In this document: piece after piece, positions 25,275 to 33,515 of the stretch
How positions within the stretch are numbered: position 1 is the stretch's first letter
How the letters are laid out: each line of letters starts with the position of its first letter
DNA from: Halodesulfovibrio sp.
Lineage (GTDB): Bacteria > Desulfobacterota > Desulfovibrionia > Desulfovibrionales > Desulfovibrionaceae
Assembly: GCA_003252375.1 (NCBI GenBank)
Contig: QKEJ01000180.1
Location: forward strand, 1 to 39,652
Reading direction: 5' to 3'
Length of the DNA: 39,652 bases
Translations under genes and position numbers: made by a program
Notes under the pieces: generated by a model
The model's input: the letters and a program-made list of their open reading frames with translations, nothing else
Told to the model about the DNA's origin: nothing
Databases searched by the model: none

Positions 25275-26687
25275 TCAGTCCGACGGGAGGGACAGGATGC
25301 GTTCGATAAGCTGCAGCGACCTGGCATAGCTGGCGGGAGCATATTCCGTATTCTGCAGATACAGGTGCAGATAGCCTGTCAGCGGCCGCAGTGCCGGAGG
25401 GTGCGCTGCCCAGAAATCTGCCCGGGAGGTGGCGCTCTCCTTGCCCTTCAGTGCGGGCAGGATGCTTCTGCTCAGGCCGAGCAGCGCCTTGCGCAGAATG
25501 GGCAGAGCCCGGGGGGAGCGTGCTTGCAGGACGGACCATGCTGCGTGTGTCTCCGCATCGGTCCACACTCCGAACTCGGCACCAAAATAGGCCTTCCAGA
25601 AGGCGGCCAGGGCATGGCGGGGAGTGGAGGTGGCGGAACCGTCCGCATTGGGCAGATCATAAAGACCGTGGGCGTCGCGTGCGGAAACATGCAGCCGCTG
25701 ACCGACAGGGTGCATGTGCACTTCGGAGGAATGCTGCCGGATGGCCGCATGCGTAAGCGCGGCGATCCGCTCCACCGAAAAGGAGTCGTGACATATGGGC
25801 CGGGGCTGCTTGCAGTGCCAGCAGCCCGTACAGCTGATGGAGGAACGCAGCACGTGATGGCCGGGCTGATAGGGGCCGGTTTCCCACGGATGGACGTTGC
25901 CCAGCGACAGGTTGAGCACGGGGGTGCCTGTCCATGCAGCCACGTGCATGGGACCTGTATCCGGGGTGATCATGTACCTGAGCGTGCGCGTCATGGCCAC
26001 AAATTCGGTCAGGCTGAAACGGCCGCACAGGTTCAGGGCCGGAACACTCGCCATGCGGGCTATGGTTGCCCCAAGGGGCATGTCGGCCTTGCCGCCGAGA
26101 AGAACAGGCTTGAGTCCCCGGTTCAAAAGAGCCCGCACCAGCTTTGCCCACTGTTCCGCGGAGGGGTGTTTGAGGGCTTCGCTGGCTCCCACGAACAGTC
26201 CGACGCGGGCGGCATCTGCCCGGGACCAGTCCGGAGACGCCCAGGATGTGTCACGCATCCGGTCCAGAGGGATGGTATCCAGGGCATTCATGTCCGCCCA
26301 GTGAAAGAGATTGTGCCGGTTGTTATGCACGAGACTTGCCCGGTAGAGCTGCCAGTCTCCATGGATGTATGTGGCGCGGCCGTCCCTGAGGGCTGGTCCC
26401 GCAAGGTGCTCGCAGCGCACGCTTCCGGCCAGGGCTGCGGCTTCTGGACGGTGGCTCAGGTTGATGACCGCCGAATACTGTTCCTTGGCCAGAGCCGGGG
26501 CGGCTTCACGGGGGAAGAAGGTGACCTGCGGGCTCAGCGGCATGAGCCCTTCAAAGAAAACCCGTTCCGCCACAACCCATACGGGCGTGTCAGGATACAG
26601 GCGGTTGAGCCAGAGCAGGAGCGGGAAGGTAAGGACAAGGTCCCCCATGCGCTGCATCTGGAGAATGAGTATGGGGCGGTTGCTCAT
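25275..26687 (-). CDS. Family 9 glycosyltransferase (heptosyltransferase-like)
   Basis: A 470-residue protein, ATG 26687. It opens ILILQMQRMGDLVLTFPLLLWL, the GT9 N-terminal pattern, and has the C-terminal nucleotide-binding region MITPDTGPMHVAAWTGTPVLNLSL. A Cys-rich motif CTGCWHCKQPRPIC follows. The C-terminal 120 residues after the GT9 fold are not recognised. GT9 enzymes transfer heptose or related sugars from ADP-sugars, classically to lipopolysaccharide. Its start lies four bases after the stop of the CgeB-like gene, at the end of the motA-motB array, so flagellin glycosylation is equally plausible. Confidence 0.85.
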   Translation of the reverse strand: MSNRPILILQMQRMGDLVLTFPLLLWLNRLYPDTPVWVVAERVFFEGLMPLSPQVTFFPREAAPALAKEQYSAVINLSHRPEAAALAGSVRCEHLAGPALRDGRATYIHGDWQLYRASLVHNNRHNLFHWADMNALDTIPLDRMRDTSWASPDWSRADAARVGLFVGASEALKHPSAEQWAKLVRALLNRGLKPVLLGGKADMPLGATIARMASVPALNLCGRFSLTEFVAMTRTLRYMITPDTGPMHVAAWTGTPVLNLSLGNVHPWETGPYQPGHHVLRSSISCTGCWHCKQPRPICHDSFSVERIAALTHAAIRQHSSEVHMHPVGQRLHVSARDAHGLYDLPNADGSATSTPRHALAAFWKAYFGAEFGVWTDAETHAAWSVLQARSPRALPILRKALLGLSRSILPALKGKESATSRADFWAAHPPALRPLTGYLHLYLQNTEYAPASYARSLQLIERILSLPSD

Positions 26688-26691
26688 GGCG

Positions 26692-28437
26692 CTACCCGAA
26701 GATGTCCCGCATGGCGGCCACAAGATCCGTGACGCGCCGTTCGTAGCTGTGCTCGGCGAGGATGCGCTTTCGGGCGGCCTGGATAACAGCGGTCCTCGCG
26801 CCTTCATTCTTGAGATAGTACGGGATGAGTTCAGCGGCTTCTTCCGGGGCGTGGTAGCAGATGACCTCGCGTCCGGGTTCGAAAAGTTCGCCTATCTGCT
26901 CCCGCCAGTCCGTAAGGACGAAGGAACCGGTGGCGGGCACGTCAAAGACGCGCTGATTCACGGCCCCCTTCATCTGCTTGCTGGTGCAGTTGAAGTTGAT
27001 GGTCGAGAGCGGATAGAAGTGCGGCAGGTCGTCGTAGTAGCCGATTTCAGGATGCAGCTGCCATGTATGAGGGCTGTGACGGAAGGTCTGGCTCCACCCC
27101 TTGTCCCCCACAATGAGGGGATTGAACGGCAGCGTCTGCTCCACGCACCGGGCCCTGTATTGCCGGGTTGCCTCCCAGGTGATCATGGTCTCGTAGGAAA
27201 GCTGGCGTTCTGCGGAGTCCAGGGAGCTGAACGACTTGAAGAGGTCCGGATGGTGCTGCCTGAGAAACTCGCGCACCGAACGTTCCTCATGCTCGGCAAA
27301 GTCCCGGGCCACGCTGCGGTAGCTGGTGAGCAGGGCGCGGGGGAAGGCTCCGGCCTTCATTCTGTGGGCTACCTTGTAGACCATGGAGTTGCCCACGAAG
27401 GATATGTCCCGCTTGAGCGGATGCTGCCGGGGCACGCTTGCCGGTTGGGCGAAGCGCACCGGGTCCGTGCCCAGCGGCAGGTAGCGCACATGCTCGAAGC
27501 CCTGCTCGCGCAGGGATGAAATGTTGTCCGTGTCCCATGTGAATATGGCTGTCCAGGGACTTCTGAGCTTGTTGTACAGATAGAGGATGAGATGCGGGTT
27601 GTCCACGAACCAGGAAGCCAACGGCAGCTTGAGGCGTTCCAGCAGGTCCGTGAGCACGCCTTCTCGGTCGACACCAAGGTGATTGATCGTGAAGGCGAAG
27701 TCCGGTTTGAATTCCAGCACGGCCTTGAGGAGCCGCTCCACGAATTCGGTATGCCCCACCTCGTCGTCTCCGAGGGTAAGCAAATGGTAGGGGTACCCCA
27801 GCCGTTCGCAGGCGGTAATGATCTCGCCCATGAGGAAGTACTGACTGGTGATCAGCAGCAGCCGGGGAGTCGTGTCCCCGAACTTGCGGTAGGCGGCGCG
27901 CGCCCAGAAATCGAACCGGGTGCTGGCGGAAAGCTGGTCCCGCAGGTAGCCGTAGAAGGACTTGCGCAGGCGCAGGTACTGCGGATGCACAAGGGGCAGC
28001 ATGGGGTGCCCACCCATTTCCATCTGCCAGCGGGTCAGGGCATTCAGCACGCCATCAGGGTTGTCTTCGGCGATCCAGAGAATGCGTCCGCTGGCAAGGG
28101 CCTCGGCCAGAATCGGAGGCGTGGTTTCCGCGTCGGATTCGGCAAGGCGGGTCAGCGCCAGGATTTGCATCTCGCAATCAACCACGGCAACCGGACCGTC
28201 ATACTGTTCCAGCAGGGCGCACAGGCCGTGTCCCATGCCGCATCCCAGCAGAACGGGCAGTATCGCCCCTGTGCGCAATTTTTCCTGCGCCGGGCGGATG
28301 ATGTTCACTTCCCGGTCCGGACCGCCGGGGCCGAGCAGCGCCAGACGCTTTCCGGCAATGTCCAGCGCTATGTCGACAAGCGTGTCGCCGTTCAGAACGG
28401 GGGAGGCCTGGTAGGGACGTGTGTCGGGAGATGGCAT
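26692..28437 (-). CDS. CgeB-like glycosyltransferase with an N-terminal Maf-like region
   Basis: A 581-residue protein. ATG 28437 lies one base after the motB stop codon (TAAcATG), so translation is probably coupled. The N-terminal part (about 15-115) reads [14 protein letters not shown]...[31 protein letters not shown], similar to motility-associated-factor (Maf) type proteins. The C-terminal half has CgeB/GT1 features: [44 protein letters not shown] and [15 protein letters not shown]. It most likely glycosylates flagellin or another surface component (inference from context). The gene frame extends upstream inside motB but without a plausible start. Confidence 0.75.
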   Translation of the reverse strand: MPSPDTRPYQASPVLNGDTLVDIALDIAGKRLALLGPGGPDREVNIIRPAQEKLRTGAILPVLLGCGMGHGLCALLEQYDGPVAVVDCEMQILALTRLAESDAETTPPILAEALASGRILWIAEDNPDGVLNALTRWQMEMGGHPMLPLVHPQYLRLRKSFYGYLRDQLSASTRFDFWARAAYRKFGDTTPRLLLITSQYFLMGEIITACERLGYPYHLLTLGDDEVGHTEFVERLLKAVLEFKPDFAFTINHLGVDREGVLTDLLERLKLPLASWFVDNPHLILYLYNKLRSPWTAIFTWDTDNISSLREQGFEHVRYLPLGTDPVRFAQPASVPRQHPLKRDISFVGNSMVYKVAHRMKAGAFPRALLTSYRSVARDFAEHEERSVREFLRQHHPDLFKSFSSLDSAERQLSYETMITWEATRQYRARCVEQTLPFNPLIVGDKGWSQTFRHSPHTWQLHPEIGYYDDLPHFYPLSTINFNCTSKQMKGAVNQRVFDVPATGSFVLTDWREQIGELFEPGREVICYHAPEEAAELIPYYLKNEGARTAVIQAARKRILAEHSYERRVTDLVAAMRDIFG

Positions 28438-28438
28438 G

Positions 28439-29194
28439 TTACCAGCTTTTGACTTCCGGTTTGTGGAGATACAACTCCATGCGAGCGTTGGTATGTCTAT
28501 TGGGAGCAGAATTGTTGGGCAGAAGCGGTTGGGAGTCGGCGTAGCCCACTGCCTTGAGTCTGGTGGAGGAGATGTCTCCCCGGGCCATGATCGCCCGCAG
28601 GAGGGCCGCCGCCCGTGCAGAGGACAGTTCCCAGTTGCTGGGGTAGAGCGACGTGGGAGACTCCTCATCGCTGGTATGCCCGCGAACCACGAGATTCACG
28701 TTACGTTCCTTGAGAATGCGAATGGCGCCGTCCAGAGCCGTCAGAGCCTCCGGTTTGAGATCGGCCGATCCTTCGGCAAAAAACACATCAATCGGAAAAC
28801 GCATGACCACGCCGGCATCTTCAGCGGAGATCTTTACGGTCTTCTTGAGGTTGGGGTCTTCGAAGATCATGTTCTTGAGTTCGACGACCATGCCGAGAAT
28901 TTGCTGGTCGTCTTTTTTCAATTCCACGTCCTTTCGTTCGAACTGAGAAGGGGAAAAGGCCGCAAACTCTGCTTCGGGGCGCTTCAACTGAATGCCGAAG
29001 GCGTTCTTGATGGATCCCATGAGGGTCTTGAACTTGTTAGCATCCTGCTGGGCGAAGGAAAGCAGCAGCACGAAAAAGCACAGCAGCAGGGTGACCATGT
29101 CGGCAAAGGTTGCCATCCATTCCGGCAACCCTTCCTGCTTGGGCGGCTCATCCTGCTTGCGAGGCGGCGGAGGTGCGGCGTTCTCTTTGGCCAT
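28439..29194 (-). CDS. motB: Flagellar motor stator protein MotB
   Basis: A 251-residue protein starting three bases after the motA stop. The single transmembrane helix (about 26-48) carries the proton/cation-accepting Asp32 in [23 protein letters not shown] plug/linker region follows, then an OmpA-like peptidoglycan-binding domain about 120-245 ([11 protein letters not shown]...[16 protein letters not shown]). With MotA it forms the stator channel anchored to the cell wall. Sequence alone does not settle whether the ion is H+ or Na+. Confidence 0.95.
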   Translation of the reverse strand: MAKENAAPPPPRKQDEPPKQEGLPEWMATFADMVTLLLCFFVLLLSFAQQDANKFKTLMGSIKNAFGIQLKRPEAEFAAFSPSQFERKDVELKKDDQQILGMVVELKNMIFEDPNLKKTVKISAEDAGVVMRFPIDVFFAEGSADLKPEALTALDGAIRILKERNVNLVVRGHTSDEESPTSLYPSNWELSSARAAALLRAIMARGDISSTRLKAVGYADSQPLLPNNSAPNRHTNARMELYLHKPEVKSW

Positions 29195-29197
29195 GCG

Positions 29198-29950
29198 CTA
29201 GCGTTCCTGACGTTGGGACGGGGGAAGGAAGGAGTTGAGCTTCTCCTTGACGATGCTCGGATGCTCGCCGTTCAGGATGGCGAGAATTCCCTCCATGATG
29301 AGTTCCATGTTGAGGGATTCCTCGTTGGAACGTTCTTCCAACTTCTTGGCCATGGGCAGGAACATGCAGTTTGCCAGTACGGCACCATAAAATGTGGTGA
29401 GCAGGGCAACAGCCATGGCAGGGCCGATGGACGAAGGGTCGTCAAGGTTCTGCAGCATCTGCACGAGGCCGATGAGCGTGCCGATCATGCCGAATGCAGG
29501 GGCCATGGTTCCCATGCCCTTCAGAATTTCCTGACCCGTCCTGTGACGCTTGGTCATGTTGGACATTTCGATTTCGAGAACGGCCCGTACGATGGATTCC
29601 TCCGTGCCGTCGGAGACAAGGAGAACGCCGCGTCGCATGAAGGGATCATCCACGCTTACCTTTTCAAGGGCCACAAGGCTTTCCTTGCGCGCCTTTTCCG
29701 CAAGCCCGATGATGGTCTGAATGGATTCAGCGAGGTTCGGAGGCTTGGCAAAAAAAGTCTTCATGATGACCTTGGCGGCGCTCAGAATGGTCTTGAGCGG
29801 GAACATGACGAAGGCCACGGCAAAGGTGCCGCCAACAACGACAACCAGGGACGGAATGTCGACAAAACCGCCCATGCCGCCACCGATGGCGATGGCGCCG
29901 ATAATAAGTCCCAGTGAGCCCAGGATGCCGATTAAGGTTGCTATATCCAT
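29198..29950 (-). CDS. motA: Flagellar motor stator protein MotA
   Basis: A 250-residue protein with four membrane helices (about 4-21, 33-51, 150-172, 182-203). It has the conserved APAFGMIGTLIGLVQML region with the functional prolines and the cytoplasmic loop between helices 2 and 3 with charged residues (EESIVRAVLEIEM). Forms the stator with MotB. ATG 29950 is seven bases after the fapA stop; no strong SD is visible, so coupling to fapA translation is likely. Confidence 0.95.
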   Translation of the reverse strand: MDIATLIGILGSLGLIIGAIAIGGGMGGFVDIPSLVVVVGGTFAVAFVMFPLKTILSAAKVIMKTFFAKPPNLAESIQTIIGLAEKARKESLVALEKVSVDDPFMRRGVLLVSDGTEESIVRAVLEIEMSNMTKRHRTGQEILKGMGTMAPAFGMIGTLIGLVQMLQNLDDPSSIGPAMAVALLTTFYGAVLANCMFLPMAKKLEERSNEESLNMELIMEGILAILNGEHPSIVKEKLNSFLPPSQRQER

Positions 29951-29957
29951 ATTGATT

Positions 29958-31079
29958 CTATTGCTTTTTATCCATTGCTGGCGATTCTATGACGATCTCA
30001 TCGTCCTTGCGATACATGCATACGTTCTCCATGAAATCCTGGATCATCAAATATGCCCCTCCGATACTGATTTCCACGCCCGGACGGACCTGGCCGGGGA
30101 CGATGACCCTCGGTGCCGTACCGAACGTTTCCTGTTTCATGGACTCTCCAAGTCTGGATCTGCGCTTGAAGAGCGCGTCGTGCTGCTTTTGTGCGGCTAC
30201 GAGCTTTGGTTCGAGTTCGTCACGAAGAAAGTCGTTTTTGATCATGGAGTTTTTCATCTGCTCCATGCTCGTCCGCAGTTTCTGGATGGCGTGTTCCACC
30301 TTGTGCAACTGCCGCAGCGTGTGGGGGTTGTAGCCCATGACGATGCTGGTCACGGTGCTGATGCCCCCGCCAAGTTGCTCCGCAACATACACGATTTGAT
30401 TGGCGTAGATGTTCCCCCCCTGCAAACGCCCCTTCACGGCAATATTTCTGCCGGCCCAGATATCCGTGTGCATGACGGTTCCGTCTATTAGAATATCTCC
30501 CTTGGCCAGGAGTTCCGCATTTTCAATGAAGGGCAGGCGTATGTCTCCACCGGCCTCAAGAAATGCCGTCTTTGCTCCCTTGACGCCATTCATGGAGGAA
30601 ATGTTGCCTTGAGCCCGTAAGCGTGCACCTTCCACCGTACCTTTTACAAGGATATTCTTGCCATGCACATCAAACCCGGTACGCACGCTGCCGTGCACGC
30701 AGACATCGCCGACGAATACAATATTGCCGGTATGAAAATCTACGTCCCGGCGGACATTTAACAGCTTTTTCACGGTGATGACACCGTTATGATAGAAAAC
30801 GTAGCCATTTTCCGTGGCGATGAGCTGTGCAGGGTTGTCCGGGTTGATTTTGGTGTTGGGGCCTGCAGGCAGGGTGTCTCCCTGCCGGAGATATTCAGAC
30901 TTGGCACTGGGAGGAAGCAGGGCTCCCTCGGGAATGCGTTCCGCGAGGACCTGTCCGGTTATGACGTTCTGTGCATACCCCAGATTGTAGTGATCAACAC
31001 TGCCATCCGTCTTTTCGCTGGGCGTAAGATGGAAGTGATCAAAATCCGGATTGAAGTAATGGACTAGCTGACTGGGCAT
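29958..31079 (-). CDS. fapA: FapA-family protein (DUF342)
   Basis: A 373-residue protein with CGGAGA before ATG 31079. The central part (about 115-235) is a beta-helix-like series of short repeats (GNIVFVGDVCVHGSVRTGFDVHGKNILVKGTVEGARLRAQGNISS), the FapA hallmark. A coiled coil about 255-310 and a C-terminal beta domain follow. FapA influences flagellar assembly and polar localisation in Vibrio. Its position directly before motA supports a motility role here. The biochemical function is not established. Confidence 0.85.
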   Translation of the reverse strand: MPSQLVHYFNPDFDHFHLTPSEKTDGSVDHYNLGYAQNVITGQVLAERIPEGALLPPSAKSEYLRQGDTLPAGPNTKINPDNPAQLIATENGYVFYHNGVITVKKLLNVRRDVDFHTGNIVFVGDVCVHGSVRTGFDVHGKNILVKGTVEGARLRAQGNISSMNGVKGAKTAFLEAGGDIRLPFIENAELLAKGDILIDGTVMHTDIWAGRNIAVKGRLQGGNIYANQIVYVAEQLGGGISTVTSIVMGYNPHTLRQLHKVEHAIQKLRTSMEQMKNSMIKNDFLRDELEPKLVAAQKQHDALFKRRSRLGESMKQETFGTAPRVIVPGQVRPGVEISIGGAYLMIQDFMENVCMYRKDDEIVIESPAMDKKQ

Positions 31080-31097
31080 GGCGTCTCCGACGTGCGT

Positions 31098-31442
31098 CTA
31101 GTCTGGAATAATGGCCAGCACGTCGTCGTCGCTGTCCAGAATCTGAAAGAAGCTGCCCAGGTGGACAAGGGCAATGGTCGACTGTACCTGCGGTGATGGT
31201 GAAAGCAGGAACAGGGATTTGTGATTGCTTGTAAGCCGTGTCTTCAACGCCACAAGCATGCCGATGCCCGAGCTGTCGATGAACTCCACCTGACTCAGAT
31301 CGATAACCAGATGCTCCACCGTGTGGGCATCCATGTAGTTCTGCAGTTTTTCCCGCAGGGTCGATGACGAGCGCAGGGTAAGCTCACCCGCGAAATGGAC
31401 AAGCAGGGTTGTACCGTTCAGTGTTGCCTTCAGCGTGTCCAT
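31098..31442 (-). CDS. STAS-domain anti-sigma-factor antagonist (RsbV/SpoIIAA-like)
   Basis: A 114-residue single STAS domain. The phosphorylatable serine lies in VIDLSQVEFIDSSGIGMLVALK (Asp56-Ser57-Ser58). In partner switching the unphosphorylated form binds the kinase/anti-sigma and the phosphorylated form releases it. ATG 31442 lies inside the end of the kinase gene (13-base overlap) with GGGGGA upstream. It is 18 bases before fapA. The sigma factor or other effector is not in the window. Confidence 0.9.
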   Translation of the reverse strand: MDTLKATLNGTTLLVHFAGELTLRSSSTLREKLQNYMDAHTVEHLVIDLSQVEFIDSSGIGMLVALKTRLTSNHKSLFLLSPSPQVQSTIALVHLGSFFQILDSDDDVLAIIPD

Positions 31443-31861
31443 AGTTCCCCCGGAATTTCAAGTGTAGCGTGGATGCTGTTCTTCCCGTCTTCCTGCGTCA
31501 CCCTGAAAGCGGACGACAGCGAGGCGATGATATAGAGACCTCTGCCTCCCTCTGCTTCCGGCTGAGACAGTGTCGGGTTGATCCAGTTGATGTCTGTTTT
31601 GGAAAAACCGATACCCCAGTCGGAAATGGTGCACTCGACGCGCATTCCGGGGAAAACGGCAAGCACGATTTCCACATCGCCGGGGTCCATGTCTTTGTAA
31701 GCATGACGGGCACAGTTGGAGATAGCCTCCGTCAGGAGCAGGTCGAACGAATGAAGGATATCTTCCTGTTCGAAATACTCATGCAGGATGGCCAGTACGC
31801 CCTTTGTAACAGCGCGGCAGGCGTCGGCGTGAGCCACAGTATGGAACGTATAGGTATGCAT
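31430..31861 (-). CDS. Anti-sigma-type serine kinase, HATPase_c (RsbW/SpoIIAB-like)
   Basis: A 143-residue GHKL ATPase domain. N box EAISNCARHAYKD, G1 box DWGIGF, G2 box EGGRGLYII. The family phosphorylates its STAS antagonist and sequesters a partner, classically a sigma factor. The start is four bases after the stop of the phosphatase gene, and it overlaps the STAS gene by 13 bases. The order phosphatase-kinase-antagonist is a complete partner-switch cassette. Confidence 0.9.
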   Translation of the reverse strand: MHTYTFHTVAHADACRAVTKGVLAILHEYFEQEDILHSFDLLLTEAISNCARHAYKDMDPGDVEIVLAVFPGMRVECTISDWGIGFSKTDINWINPTLSQPEAEGGRGLYIIASLSSAFRVTQEDGKNSIHATLEIPGELWTR

Positions 31862-31865
31862 GATG

Positions 31866-33008
31866 CTACACGGTTGCTATCCACAGAGCTGTTATGTCGT
31901 CTCTGAAACAATCGGTTTTTCCGGCAATTTCTGCAAGCCCTGATTCCAGCGTATCAACATAGTTTCCGGAAAAATGCATGAGGCTGGAAGCATACTCCCA
32001 GAATCGATCAAAGGAGAAGAGCTTGCCGCTCTTGAGCCGCCAATCAAAGAGCCCGTCCGTATACAGGAGCAGCTTGCTCCCTCTGCTGAATCGACAGATG
32101 CGGGACTTGGGCGCAATGTCAAAGAAGCCGAGCAGGGGGCTGGTAGACTGCAGTCGCTCCGTCTCCCCCCCGGGAGAGTAGAGCATGCCGGGGCAGTGCC
32201 CTGCATTGACGTATTCAAGCTGATTTCGTTCCATGTCCAGATCGGCGCAGATGAGGGTGACATAGTCCTCTTCGGTACCGATGATTTCCAGCAGATGCCG
32301 GTTGATAAGCAGAACGGTTTCAATAAGGGTTATGGGACGCGACTGCGTCATGCGAAAAAGTGTGCGGACGATGCCCATGATAAAGGCCGCCCGTGCCCCA
32401 TGCCCTGAAACGTCTGCAATGATGGCACGCAGGGTCTGTCGTTCAGACAGGGCGAAGTAATCGAAGTAGTCTCCGCTGGCATGGCCGGAAGGCCGGTACA
32501 GGGATTCGACAACCAGGCCGGGAATAAGGGGGCTTTGCGCAGGAAGGAGCTTTTGCTGCAGGTTGGCGACCAGCTCAATTTCTTGCTGGATGCGGGCCGT
32601 GTATCCTCTAAGCTGGCAGGTCGTGGCAATCTGTCTTTGGGCCACACCAAGACGGGCCATCAGTTCGGTATTGCGAAAGGGTTTGTTCAGGAAATCGTTG
32701 GCACCGATATTGAGCGAAAGGGAATGCAGCGCGGGGTCCTCATCGCTGGTCAGGGCAATGATGTACGTGTCCGTGTCACCGTGCGTGTGCCGTATTTCCT
32801 GAATGACGCTCAGACCGTCCCGCACGGGCATCTGGATATCCAGCATGATGATTGCCGGAGAGTGCTCCCGGTAGATGGCAAGGGCTTCATTGCCGTCCTC
32901 TGCCTCATGGATGACCCACGCATCGCCCAGCATGGTTCGCAATGCTGCGCGACTCAACTTGGAATCGTCTGCAATAAGCAGGGAGATGCGTGATGGAGAA
33001 TCCGTCAT
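31866..33008 (-). CDS. Response regulator with PP2C/SpoIIE phosphatase output
   Basis: A 380-residue protein. The receiver domain is about 7-125 with acidic pair Asp14/Asp15, phosphoacceptor Asp57 (IIMLDIQMP), Thr87 and Lys109 (LNKPF). A coiled linker about 130-165 is followed by a SpoIIE-type PP2C phosphatase (about 175-380; SGDYFDYF, ADVSGHGARAAFIMG, LLLYTDGLFD). It should dephosphorylate the STAS protein when the receiver is phosphorylated. No cognate histidine kinase is in the window. The ATG overlaps the dtd stop by 4 bases (ATGA). Confidence 0.93.
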   Translation of the reverse strand: MTDSPSRISLLIADDSKLSRAALRTMLGDAWVIHEAEDGNEALAIYREHSPAIIMLDIQMPVRDGLSVIQEIRHTHGDTDTYIIALTSDEDPALHSLSLNIGANDFLNKPFRNTELMARLGVAQRQIATTCQLRGYTARIQQEIELVANLQQKLLPAQSPLIPGLVVESLYRPSGHASGDYFDYFALSERQTLRAIIADVSGHGARAAFIMGIVRTLFRMTQSRPITLIETVLLINRHLLEIIGTEEDYVTLICADLDMERNQLEYVNAGHCPGMLYSPGGETERLQSTSPLLGFFDIAPKSRICRFSRGSKLLLYTDGLFDWRLKSGKLFSFDRFWEYASSLMHFSGNYVDTLESGLAEIAGKTDCFRDDITALWIATV

Positions 33009-33499
33009 GCGCGTCCGAAATCCGTGTCGTTTAAGAGGATGGTCACAGGTCCCCAGTTGGTCAGTGCAACATCCATGTCTGCACCAAACTGCCCTTGACG
33101 GACCGCGTGGTCCGGATCACAGCCTGCCAAGGCCATTGCCTGTCGTACATCCGTCACCAGACGATCAAAGAGCCCGATGGCAACATCCGGAGGGCAGGCG
33201 TCCACAAAGGAAGGGCGGCGGCCCTTCCGAACATCGGCATACAGAGTGAACTGCGGAACAAGCAGAATCTGTCCGCCGAAGTCGCCCAGGGAGCGGTTCA
33301 TCTTTCCGGAGCTATCAGGAAAGATACGCAGCTCCAGCATTTTTTTCAACATGGTCCGCCAAATAACGGAGTCGGGCAAGTCCGGGCCATCCGAACTGCC
33401 GAAGCCTGCCAGTACGACAATCCCTGCCTCAATGTGCCCGATGCACGTTCCGGCTACGGTTACGCAGCCCTGACGGGCCCGCTGTATGACCAGTTTCAT
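33005..33499 (-). CDS. dtd: D-aminoacyl-tRNA deacylase
   Basis: A 164-residue protein from ATG 33499 (MKLVIQRARQGCVTV); the same frame extends to 33853 inside fadD, but that part is a shadow. The two family motifs are PQFTLYADVRKGRRPSF (the SQFTL-type motif) and NWGPVTILL (Gly-cisPro). It hydrolyses D-aminoacyl-tRNAs, a proofreading activity in the cytoplasm. It carries about 18 more C-terminal residues than E. coli Dtd. It sits between fadD (16-base gap) and the phosphatase gene (4-base overlap), an unusual place for a housekeeping gene. Confidence 0.92.
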   Translation of the reverse strand: MKLVIQRARQGCVTVAGTCIGHIEAGIVVLAGFGSSDGPDLPDSVIWRTMLKKMLELRIFPDSSGKMNRSLGDFGGQILLVPQFTLYADVRKGRRPSFVDACPPDVAIGLFDRLVTDVRQAMALAGCDPDHAVRQGQFGADMDVALTNWGPVTILLNDTDFGRA

Positions 33500-33515
33500 G
33501 CTTCCGCGTAGCCTT

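Noticed and set aside
24063-26732. 889-codon open frame on the plus strand across fliK and the GT9 gene
   Set aside because: It runs antisense to two well-supported genes, has no recognisable domains, and its composition follows the GC-rich codon bias of the opposite strand. No ribosome-binding site fits its start.
28421-29917. 498-codon plus-strand frame antisense to motB and motA
   Set aside because: Opposite strand encodes two complete, conserved stator proteins; no domain is seen in this frame.
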